Origin: Irineochytrium annulatum
Taxonomy: Eukaryota; Chytridiomycota; Chytridiomycetes; Chytridiales; Chytridiaceae
Assembly (NCBI GenBank): GCA_027600665.1
Contig: JADGJL010000741.1
Span: forward strand, 1-14,560
DNA: 14,560 bases
Reading direction: 5' to 3'
In this document: positions 1 to 8,548 of the stretch, in pieces
Numbering within the stretch: position 1 is the stretch's first letter
Layout of the letters: each line of letters opens with the position of its first letter
Notes under the pieces: generated by a model
Databases searched by the model: none
What the model saw: the letters and a program-made list of their open reading frames with translations, nothing else
Told to the model about the DNA's origin: nothing
Made by a program: the position numbers and the translations under genes

Positions 1-896
1 CCTCTCACCAGCCCCAACTCTCCCAGCGTACACTCTCCCCTCTCCCTCAACTTTTCATCATCTCCTTCCTTGATCCTTTCATACAGAAGCCTGACAACAT
101 CCAGCTGCGCACACACGTGATACTCCGTCCTTCCATCTCTTAAAGGCACAGGCACTAACAGTCGATGAATTCCTTCCGTCAAGGCTATCATGGCGTCGCC
201 CAAACTGGCGCCGGCCCACGCGACCCACATTTGCCGGCCTTCCGGTGATGAGCCCAAGGCTTCTGATACGGGTCGTAGCATGGGGTTTAAGAGAGAAGTG
301 TCGTCGTGGGGGAGGGCGAGGCCTTTGAGGAAGAAGATAACGATGTCCATTATCTATCACAAGGTTCAGTAAAGCATGTGCACCCCACACCTTCCCCGTC
401 GAAAACCTACATTAATTATCCCAACATATCTGCAACCCCTTCGTTCATCCTCGACTATCGTATCTCGCGCAGTCGATGGTCTATCCGTCCAGACCGGCAA
501 CGCTGTTCCAGCTGCTTCAGTATGTCGCCCCGCCCTCGAATGGAATCGATTATACACACTCACCGAGGATATCCTTCTTCGACAAAATCTCGAAGGCGGC
601 CTGCACTGACTCATCGTCGTTCACGTCGTAAAGGGGTCGGTCGATGTCGATCATCGATGAGAGAGGGATGCTGGCAAGAGCGAAGGAAGCCTGCCGAGAT
701 AACGTTAGAAGGAGGAACGGAGCAGGAGACGGACAGACGAGGGACGGCTGCGGTTGCGCATGGCAGATGGGGGGCGCGGCCTGTGTGATCTGAAAAACTA
801 GTGAAGGGCGGTGGTCAAACCTAACCGTTCACGCCGGCTTGAATTGGAATATTACAAGCCTTTCGTCACCTTTGCTGACATCACCGCCATGGTCAT
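1..896 (-). CDS. CBS-domain protein, AMPK-gamma-like (3' part beyond the window)
   Basis: I read four exons on the minus strand: 896-870, 690-564, 511-411 and 353 to the window edge. The introns are 869-691 (branch-like TCTAAC and a CGGCAG acceptor), 563-512 and 410-354. About 202 residues are visible. The first CBS repeat (about residues 25-90) contains PLYDVNDDESV, AAFEILSKKDIL and, across the third intron, YVGIINIMDIV, which is the usual end of a CBS unit. A second CBS unit shows EGIHRLLVPV and then CAQLDVVRLL. CBS pairs bind adenine nucleotides, and this arrangement resembles regulatory AMPK-gamma-like or orphan fungal CBS proteins; the ligand is not shown here. The start at 896 has a good context (CCACCATGA), but the 27-nt first exon is the least certain part. 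If it is wrong, translation could begin at the ATG at 654. The C-terminus is missing. Confidence 0.72.
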
Positions 897-2252
897 GGTG
901 GAGAGGGGAGGGGGAGGAAGTTACTGACCTTAATTGGGCTACCAGGGCTCTGCAACATCATGCGCTACCAAAACTCGAAGGACGTTGGTGGTGTTGTAGA
1001 CGCGCTTGGTGTCTGAGAAGTCTTGCGTTAAAATCTAAAAATTATACTGGGTTAAAACTGCCTCGAAGCCATTTTGTACTTAGACGTACCTTTTTAGGAC
1101 CTTCGATGCTGCGTTGTTGCGCAAACGCGAACAGGATAAAGCAGAAATTGTCCTTTTTGCTAGAGATGGAGGGAGGTAGCTGTTCAGCATGTGATTGATA
1201 CACAGTCATTCACTTTTTCGAGTTCGCCGCACTGCGCGATCGGTCCGAACACCCAGCCCTCCGGGGAACGATTTTTCACCTTTGGTGACAGCGATGATGC
1301 AGGCCAGAGAAATATATCTTACGCAACGCGGGGGACAACGAGCCAACCGGCCGCGCATAGAGTTCCAAGTAGTCGTCGCGATCTTCCCTCCAAACACCAT
1401 CATGCGAAAAGGCGAGACAACCGCCCTTGTCCATTTGTTAGCTATTGGGAGTTAAATACCGCGTAGATTCTCCTCCGTCCCTGCCACCTGCCACTCTCTT
1501 TTCCTCGCGCGACGCCAGCTGCTTTCCGGACTGTCGCGACGCCGGCCATCGGAATCCGATCTTGCCGAACACGCGCCGACTGTAGGAGTCACCAAGCGGG
1601 CGAACCCAGGCTTTCTTCAAACGGACCCTTTCCATGACGCCATATCGCCTTCAGAAAACGGACGTGTGACTGAACCCTCAACCCGCTCTCGCTCTCATAT
1701 ACACCCTTCACGCCGTCAGCCCTGCCGACCGTGCACTCCTGGCCCCTCCGTTCTCTGCCTGTCCCATCCTTCCATCGTCCGTACCTCCCTCACCCCGGTC
1801 GGCGTGTCGGCGTGTACTGGAAGAGTTGCTGGCGCGTAGCAGAGTTTCCACGCTGGCCGACGGTGAGGGAGATGCAGGTCGCGGCCGAATCCGCCACGTC
1901 CCGGTGGACGTCCCGGTAGTCCCGATTAGGTCGGCCTTCGAGGTCTGGTCAACGCAGTAAATGGCGGTCGAGGACGGCCTGCACCACGGCCAACAACCGG
2001 GGCGGATGGGAGCATAGCAAGCGGAGCCTGTAAAATTAGGCTCGTGCTTTTCGCACGTGAAAATGGATTCGAATCTCGAAGCAAAAGCGCCAATTCTCCT
2101 CGCGCGTCGAGCACAAGCAGGAGCTCAAGCACCCTCCCCGCGACGCCACCGCGCTTCTCGTCCGGCTGACGAGCGAGGTCCTCGCCAGATCGCGGTTCCC
2201 ACAATCCTCCGCCGCAGAGCACCGCGACCGGCCCGTCAGTGCACCGGCCAAG
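897..2252. other. Divergent intergenic region between the CBS gene and the dehalogenase-like gene
   Basis: No coding stretch here is convincing. The open frames between about 1190 and 1640 have arginine- and proline-rich translations typical of chance frames in GC-rich DNA. A pyrimidine-rich stretch at about 1680-1800, with a weak TATA-like CATATAC near 1696, could be promoter for the plus-strand gene. A CACGTG E-box lies at 2054-2059. The frame of the downstream start codon is open from 2061 to 2252 without an ATG, so a spliced upstream exon cannot be excluded. Confidence 0.5.
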
Positions 2253-4468
2253 ATGATGGCCCACGAACATCAGTCCAACGGTGACTCCCCCGCTCCCCGT
2301 GACGACTCCGGGAACCCGCTTATGATGAAGCAGCGTCCTCAGCAGCAGACTCAGGCGCGTGAGGAGCAATCGCAGCCGATGCATCATCAGATGCCTCAGC
2401 AGCAAAGGGTCGACCGCATGCAGGACGGCTCTGTCGAGCATCAGCGACACGAGATGCCGATGAAGGATGCAAGGAAGATGACGCCAGGCGATCGCGGATT
2501 TTATACGCCCATCAACCTCACCTTGCATTGGGCTTTCTGGATCCTGAGGAAGGGTACGTTTGAACGAAAATAGGGATGAAAGATAGATGGCTCGCGCAAA
2601 GAGCCCGTCTTTTCTGGTTCCTTGCTTTCTTCCTTCCCCGCTCGCTTTTGTTTAGTCGCGCGAATCGCGTTTTTCTTCTCGTTTTGTGCTGGGCTGCGAT
2701 TATTAATTCTTCGCTGTCGTATGTCCTTTCACGAACTAACCCTCTTGCCGCCGCCTTAAACAGTTTACTCCCTCACGCTCGTCCGCCTCCTCTCGGTCTT
2801 CGTGTTCGCCTGGCTCGCCGCCGTCCGCTTCACGCCCTCAATCATATCCAACATCTTCTCGCTGATCTACCACGGGCCCCGCGAGATCCGCGACAGGTTG
2901 GATAGGAAGATGGAGGAGATCGAGGAGATGCGCGCAGGTTGCCTGGATGGGAGCTGGACGTTTAGGCCGACGGATATCGTGTCCCGGACGCCCGAGAGGA
3001 GGTTCGCAATGGTTCGGTGAGTAGGGTGGAGGGATAGGGGTGGATAGGGACATGGGATGGAAGTTATCTACTAAGCCTGGACGGATGGGAGATGAAGTTG
3101 CCAGGTGCTCCCGTTTCTAATAACCCATTTGTTTATAGAGAATTCCCCTACGCGCCACGATACTTCCCGTACTGCGGCTGTAACGTGGCCTACGTGATGG
3201 AGAGGGATCAGAGCGTGAACTTGTCGGGACAGACTATCGTCCTCGTGCACGGGAACCCGACGTGGAGCTACGAGTTCCGTAAAGTTTTTAAGGGGTTAAT
3301 GAGCGCCGGGCATGTCGTCGTTGCTGTGGATCTGATCGGGTGAGTTATGAGAAGAGAGAGGACGAGGCGGACGGGGGAGGGCGACATGGTAAAGTTAAGG
3401 AAAGGGAACAGGGAGGCATATAGACGCTAATTTTGTTTGCATAGCGTCTTATACTGACGTACAATTTTCCCATTCCCTCCTCTCATTGAAGTTACGGACG
3501 ATCCGACAAGCTCGCTCGCCCTGAGTTATACTCCCTTGACCTCCACGTCGGCACCATCCAACGTCTCTTCAAGCATCTCGATCTTCGCGATGCGGTGCTC
3601 TGCGGTCACGACTGGGGAGGCTGCTTAAACCTGCTCGCTCTCGAGGGTATCTTCAATCGTATCAGCGGCCTCGTCCTGATGGACTCCTTCTTGTTCCCCA
3701 TGGCGAGGACGGAGGTCTCATTGAGCTCGATGTGCTTCGTGAGCAGTGTTTTTTTATCAAGTGTCTTCTGTCGTTGCTTCGCTGATAGCGATGCTAGCTT
3801 GCGGCGTGGGATCTGTCCTCGGCGACATTTGGTAGCCTGATCCCTATGAGTTTCATCGCGCGCTTCATGTCCGAGAACATCACGTCGTTCGAAATCTACG
3901 GATACGCCGCTCCCTTTCACAACAGCCGCGCGAGGCTCGGGACTTCCGAAATCCCACATATCTTCCAGTATGCGAATCCCTCCTCTCATTTCTTCGTTCC
4001 CGCTCTGACACCCATTCTCTTACCTGTCAGGCTTCCCTGGCTAACCCATATGAACATCTGGAAGCGCCTCAAGCGCAGCACCTTCCGCCGCAACCTTGAG
4101 CTCGTCTACCCTCCGCTAGCTCTTATGTTCGATAACGACGTCCGCATGGAGAAGCGCACTCTGCAGGCGCGCGGGATGCTGAGGAACTTGAACAAGCCGG
4201 TGTTGCTAGTCTACGGCGCCGACGACCAGATCACTCTGGACTTTTTCTGGGATTTCCAAAGGTGGATTCCGGAGGAGGCCAAGAGTTTCCATGACGGTGG
4301 CGTGTTAATTAGAGGGGCTGGTGGGTTGGCTTGCTTCGGTTGGGTTGGGCTATGTCCGCAATGCTGATCTTGTTGTGTGTAGGTCACCTTGTCGTCGAGG
4401 ACAAGCCCGAGGTCGTCACTAAGGAGCTGCTCGGGTTCCTCGACCACGTCTCGTCGATGCCGTCCTGA
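2253..4468 (+). CDS. Membrane-anchored alpha/beta-hydrolase, haloalkane dehalogenase-like
   Basis: Exons are 2253-2553, 2764-3016, 3139-3339, 3492-3738, 3798-3967, 4031-4296 and 4383-4468, giving 507 residues in an unbroken frame. Residues 1-80 are hydrophilic and rich in Gln, Met and His. Residues 84-121 include an aromatic amphipathic piece and one likely membrane helix (about 104-121). The catalytic domain starts near residue 180. It shows SRTPERRF, the oxyanion/halide motif HGNPTW (222-227), DLIGYGRSDK, the nucleophile motif GHDWGG with D292 and W293, a cap with YGYAAPF, an acid in YGADD (D455 or D456) and a base in GHLVVED (H481). N224 plus W293 is the halide-stabilising pair known from some haloalkane dehalogenases, and the acid after strand 7 resembles DhlA-type enzymes. 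Known enzymes are about 300 residues, so the N-terminal 180 are an addition. An epoxide hydrolase or another ester-type hydrolase remains possible. The start ATGATGG has A at -3. Confidence 0.88.
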
Positions 4469-5284
4469 TTGAGTCTCTTGAGACACCGACCCGGTCACGC
4501 CTCCCTTGTCGGAAAATATCGAGAAGTGTCTCTCTTGAAGTCCTCGTTTATTATCTTTCTCCCGGCTTATCTTTATCATTGTACGAGTTGTGTATTCGTT
4601 GTTCCCAGGGTGTAGGTGTGGTCGTTGGGGCGGGTGATGGCCTCACTTTGCGTGTGTATTATCCCTATATTTATCCATTAGCTTATGTTCCCCGGCTGTG
4701 TACTATCATCCTTATTGCTTTTACGCTTTTCGCGAGTGTGGAGCTAAAACCTCGCAGGCCCTTACCTCTGTAGGCGCTGTATAGCCGTGACGTGTAGCAG
4801 AACCCGTTGTAAACTTGTTTACTTTGTACATCTGGTTCCATTTCCGGTCTACGTTAACAATCCTTACGTTTGTTGTGGTTGTCTGTGTATTATGCCTGGT
4901 TCGATGAATATCTTCGTTCATGGAATGCCGGACGATAGACGACAGCCTCGGTTCAGTGCCCATCGTGGCCGTCCGGGTTGCGGTATATAAACCACACGAT
5001 CTTTTGCAACGAAAACGCACATAGAACCGTCACGCGCGGCAACCAAATCGACGAGATCCGATGAAGCCTTCGGTGGCAAGAGGAAGCCGATCTCTCGTCA
5101 TGTCGGTTGCCAAATGTCCTTTTTGGCCGACGAGCTCTGACTCGCAGATGTGCAGCCGCGCAGGCCCACTGATGGTGGTGGTCAGGCTCAAGGACTTACC
5201 CGCCTCACACACTTTCTACGGGCTGTCAACCTTCGGTGTCAACCTGCAAACCTCCCAAAACCGTCAATCTCATTTGCCGACGTC
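4469..5284. other. Intergenic region and 5' leader upstream of the single-pass membrane protein gene
   Basis: This holds the 3' end of the dehalogenase-like gene and the promoter of the next gene. The first 500 bases are relatively T-rich with no credible coding frame. A TATA box stands at 4984-4990. If transcription starts 25-35 bases after it, the leader before the ATG at 5285 is about 270 nt and contains upstream ATGs, for example at 5061 and 5100, in frames unrelated to the gene. Confidence 0.5.
4984..4990 (+). promoter_or_regulatory. TATA box (TATATAA) of the single-pass membrane protein gene
   Basis: TATATAA is a near-consensus TATA element about 300 bases before the start codon at 5285 and on the same strand. 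The position implies a leader of roughly 270 nt, which is long but acceptable in fungi. The assignment is by sequence and position only. Confidence 0.45.
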
Positions 5285-6254
5285 ATGGTCCAGCACCAGA
5301 GTGTCCTGCGAGTCGTCGTCGGCGCCCCGCTCGTACAGTACCCGGACGGGCCCAGGGTCACGGGGAATGCCCGGGTGATCGAGTACTCGAACTACGCCGA
5401 AGCCGTCGCCGGCCCGCAGCCGGCGGCGCCCGTGCAGGACTCGTCGAACCGGGGCAGCGGGAACGGCGTGCCGACGGGCCTGAGCAGCGTCGTTGTTGCG
5501 GAGTGCGTAGTTGGGTTGGTGGTGAGTGGCTCATATTCGCATGCCCATCCATCCCTGTTAGCTCACACCTGCGATGTTTAACAAAAAAAAAGGTCCTCGG
5601 CCTCGCCATCTTCGCATACACCACCTACCGGTCCAGCAAGAGGCGTGCCATGAAGAAGGGCCATGCTGCATTTACTGCCAACAACGGGATCCCAGTGTGG
5701 GAGATGGGGAAATTCAGGATCGTTCGCGCGGAAGAGTGGGAGGCCATGCACGAGCAAGGGGAGGCCATGATGGCGAGGGAGGATGATGAGAAGAAGGAGA
5801 TGGGGTATGTGCTTTTCTGTCGATACGCGTCGTTGGGGGTTTCCCAATCGTTTTGTATTTCGTATCGGATTCTCATCTCGATTGGCGACAAAGATCCTCC
5901 ATCACAGTTCAGGACATCAAATCCTTCCTCCCCTCCGCCCGCCGCATCGGTTCCACGGCGCTCGCCGCGTCCGAGGAGGACTTCGAGGCCCAGCAGCAGC
6001 AGTACCAACAACATCACCAAGCTACCATCGAGCGGGTCTCGGTCGACTCGGAGGAAGGGGCGCGGACGACAATTCCATACAACTACAATCTCCTGTCGCA
6101 GCTCGCGGGGGAGCTGGAGGAGGATGAGGGCGAGGATTTGACGGTCGCAAACTCGGAGGAAGATGGACGGTCGACAGCAGGGGAGGAGGGGGCGGAGCTG
6201 GCGAACGTTGGTGGCGCGGCGCTGGCGTACATTCATATGATGGGATCTCAGTGA
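5285..6254 (+). CDS. Single-pass membrane protein of unknown function
   Basis: Exons are 5285-5521, 5593-5804 and 5894-6254, giving 269 residues. I do not recognise the family. Residues 1-65 are polar and low in charge, with Pro, Gly and Ala. Residues 66-88 form one hydrophobic helix that spans the first splice junction (SSVVVAECVVGLV, then VLGLAIFAY), followed by the basic stop-transfer sequence RSSKRRAMKK. The positive-inside rule suggests an outside N-terminus and a cytosolic C-terminal part of about 180 residues. That part is acidic and partly helical, with a Gln-rich run (QQQQYQQHHQ) and Glu/Asp-rich ends. No signal peptide is seen. The first intron has an odd acceptor, a run of nine A residues directly before AG. 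The second acceptor (AAAG/ATCC) was chosen because it alone joins the downstream frame. The in-frame start at 5285 has G at -3 and G at +4. A scaffold or adaptor role is conceivable, but nothing in the sequence shows it. Confidence 0.75.
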
Positions 6255-6538
6255 TGTGAGTCTTTTCTGGATTAAGTTATATCTGGACTCCTTGCCTATT
6301 GATGTTTCTGAATCGATTAGACGAGGAACCTCTCCCGGCCCCGATTAAGCTTTACATGGCGCTTTGTTTCGCGCTCTATAGTATTTCGCATTTACCTTTC
6401 TGTTCAAGTTCGTGCACGTTTGCCGGCTCTGTCGCGCCTTTTCTCCACCTCCTTTGTTGTTACTTATTACCTTTGGCGCTATATCGCCCGCTATTCAACA
6501 GTGTTTTCAACATGCCTCAGCAGTATATTTAGGGGTAG

Positions 6539-6545
6539 TTTAAAA
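6539..6545 (+). promoter_or_regulatory. TATA-like element of the secreted protein gene
   Basis: TTTAAAA, followed by GGGG, lies 186 bases before the start codon at 6731, with TATATTT 15 bases further upstream. Either could place transcription start near 6565-6580. The basis is sequence and position only. Confidence 0.35.
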
Positions 6546-6599
6546 GGGGCCCATCGGTGCTGAAGCAGGAGAAGCAGGATGAGCAATCCGCGGTCACCC

Positions 6600-6656
6600 A
6601 AACATTTGACTTGGGCAGCAGGCAGAAGCCGCCCAAGACGCCGTGGAGAAATGTTT
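6600..6656 (+). repeat. Nested inverted repeat in the 5' leader of the secreted protein gene
   Basis: An outer pair, AAACATTT (6600-6607) and AAATGTTT (6649-6656), encloses an inner pair, CTTGGGC (6610-6616) and GCCCAAG (6631-6637). Both pairs are perfect. As RNA this would fold into a hairpin with a 14-nt loop, an interior loop, and an outer stem, 75 nt before the ATG. Regulation is a guess. Confidence 0.5.
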
Positions 6657-6730
6657 AAGAACGACAACGCACTGGCTGCCACTGCACCGCTTCTCGAACA
6701 CCTCCGTCGGCCCCGCGATACCATCATACC

Positions 6731-8099
6731 ATGCTCGGCCCGCTCCTCTCCGTCCTCCTCCTCACGCCCTCGGCCCTGTCCTCACCGGCACCACCGAGAA
6801 AGGGCCCTCCTCCAAATCCCCTCTTGGCCGCTAAACCGTTCACCAAGGCCCTCCTGCGCGACGTCTCCGCGCAATACTACCTGTGCACCATGAACTCCAC
6901 GACCTTCGTCGACCCCAAAAAGAAGACCATCTCGTTCGGGAACGACGTGTTCAACAAGTGTTGCATCGGCCCCACATGCAATGGGCCCACCGATGGGAAG
7001 TGTGGCGCCAAGGGGGAGAGCTGTAGCTGTGCGGCAAGCGGAGGGACGCTGTGGACGGCGAGCGCGTTGGCCAAGATTTCGGATGGGACTTCTCCTGTGA
7101 GTATGTGAGGAGTAAAGAGTGAAAAGAGAGCAGAAGGCTCGGTCTACAACGTTTGTTGTTACCACTTGTCTTCCTACCTTTGGACCCTTCTCCCTCTCCT
7201 TCACCACATCCTCTCCTTCACCACATCCTCCTAACCTAGGACCCTATGCCCTCCCCTTCAATCGTTCCTTTACTAACCTCTCCACTCTTAAACAGCACAT
7301 CTGCGAACCCTGCACCTCGAAAGTCGTCAACAACAAGTGCTCCGTCCGCCCGTCGTCTTCGTCCTCGAAAGAGGCGTCCCTCCCCTCGGGCCCCGCCCCC
7401 GTCGCTCCATGGAACCTGGCCGTGGACCCTGCCCTGGACATCCGCGACTTTAACAGCAACCTGACGCTCATCAACATGACCTTCATTGAGTCCGACCAGG
7501 ACTTAAACTTTGAGTTCGTGTTTGTGGACGGCGCAAGCTACGATGCCGGTTGCAACGTTGCATCATTTTTCAACCCCGCTGCCGCCGCAGCTTCTTCTTC
7601 GTCCGCGGCCACGCCGATGGCTTCGTCAACCGACGCCATTGCGCTCCCGCTTCCGAGCGCGACGGATTCGGCTCCGATCGTTTCTTCCACGCCATCCCTC
7701 ATCTCCCGTCAAGCAATCCCCGCGTCGTCCTGCGTCGCCTCCACCGCCTGCTACTGCGCCGACGTGGCGCCCACATCCTACGGCTCCTACATCTCCCCCT
7801 CGTGCGACCTGTTCTGCGACGGCACGAGCCTGAACGTGGTCCTCATCATGGATGACGCCGTGAGCGGGGGCAGCTTCACGACGGGGTACTACATCGATTT
7901 CATCGAGGACGGCGGGTTCGACTGGGATGTTGACGCGGCAACGTTTGTGGAGACGGGTAGTGCTGGCGCTGGAGCGGTGCTGCCGACGACGGTGGGTGTG
8001 ACGACGGCGACGGTAAAGTCCGGGTCTAAGGGTGTTGGGACAAGCGTGGGATCACGGGCTCTTCTTGGAGCGATGATGCTTGTGGGGATGATGGCGTAA
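6731..8099 (+). CDS. Secreted cysteine-rich protein, probably GPI-anchored, function unknown
   Basis: Two exons, 6731-7096 and 7296-8099, are separated by a 199-nt phase-0 intron (GTGAGT, then TACTAAC and ACAG). They give 389 residues. A clear signal peptide (MLGPLLSVLLLTPSALSS) covers about residues 1-18. The mature protein has 16 cysteines in two main groups. One spans about residues 57-135, with KCCIGPTC, KCGAKGESCSC, ICEPC and NKC. The other is at SSCVASTACYC followed by SCDLFC. Between them is a low-complexity Ala/Ser/Pro-rich segment and several N-glycosylation sequons (NST, NLT, NMT). The C-terminus is Ser/Gly/Lys and then a short hydrophobic tail (ALLGAMMLVGMMA), as in GPI-anchored fungal cell-wall or plasma-membrane proteins. 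I know no named family with this cysteine pattern. The start has ACC before the ATG. Confidence 0.82.
7194..7227 (+). repeat. Two-copy 17-bp tandem repeat inside an intron
   Basis: CTCTCCTTCACCACATC occurs twice in direct succession (7194-7210 and 7211-7227) within the pyrimidine-rich part of the secreted protein gene's intron. The copies are identical, which suggests a recent local duplication. It should be length-variable between strains, but no function is evident. Confidence 0.85.
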
Positions 8100-8548
8100 A
8101 TTTTATAATCCAGATAAGAAGACATCCCTGTTCTTTCTTTGGCCAAGGTAGCACTATTTCCACCACCAGCCCGGACCTTTACCCCCTTTTCTTTTCGTTC
8201 CTGTTTAGATTTTTCTCAGCAGGCGGCCATTTCTCCGTTTTATTAGACTTCCGCATTATTCTATTTCCCCTTTACGTACCGTTTGCCAATTATACACCGA
8301 GTCATGCTTATCGACTCCTACAACAACCCATTGGGCTTAACAGCTGAAATATATAAGAGCTTGATATCGTAACGAACTGGCATCATATGCTTCTCATATT
8401 CTTTTAGAACGAAGGCACTTTCTGGCAGAAATAATTGCTCGTGCACCGTTTCCGAGGATGAGGAAATATGTATTGAATTGTTATGAAAAACCACAAACAA
8501 GAGGGACAAAAATGCATGGAAATGTAGAATTGCAGGGGTGGAGACTAG
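8100..8548. other. Convergent 3' intergenic region
   Basis: This lies between the stop codons of two convergent genes, the secreted protein (+) and the ABC transporter (-), so it should contain both 3' UTRs and poly(A) sites. It is more AT-rich than its surroundings and has no coding frame, RNA gene or repeat that I can support. Confidence 0.6.

Larger units (their letters stand above)
6255..6730. other. Intergenic region and leader upstream of the secreted protein gene
   Basis: The first part is presumably the 3' UTR of the preceding gene. An open frame at 6299-6532 is hydrophobic but has no recognisable domain and lies where the UTR is expected. TATA-like elements occur at 6524-6530 (TATATTT) and 6539-6545 (TTTAAAA), about 190 bases before the ATG at 6731. 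The leader holds upstream ATGs, one of which (6579) opens a frame that overlaps the main start, and a nested inverted repeat. Confidence 0.5.

Noticed and set aside
839..1466. Overlapping small plus-strand frames in the left intergenic region
   Set aside because: The translations show no domain, signal peptide or membrane pattern, and no splice arrangement makes a longer product.
1926..2528. A 200-codon minus-strand open frame over the start of the dehalogenase-like gene
   Set aside because: It is Leu/Arg-rich without motifs and lies antisense to an exon with a clear protein continuation. It is best explained as a shadow of GC-rich coding DNA.
5236..6141. A 301-codon plus-strand frame across the single-pass membrane protein gene
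   Set aside because: It is Arg/Pro/Ser-rich and reads through introns. The three-exon model in the other frames gives a membrane helix and consistent splice signals.
6299..6532. Small hydrophobic frame (77 codons) between two genes
   Set aside because: It sits where the 3' UTR of the upstream gene is expected, has no recognisable motif and no independent promoter signal.
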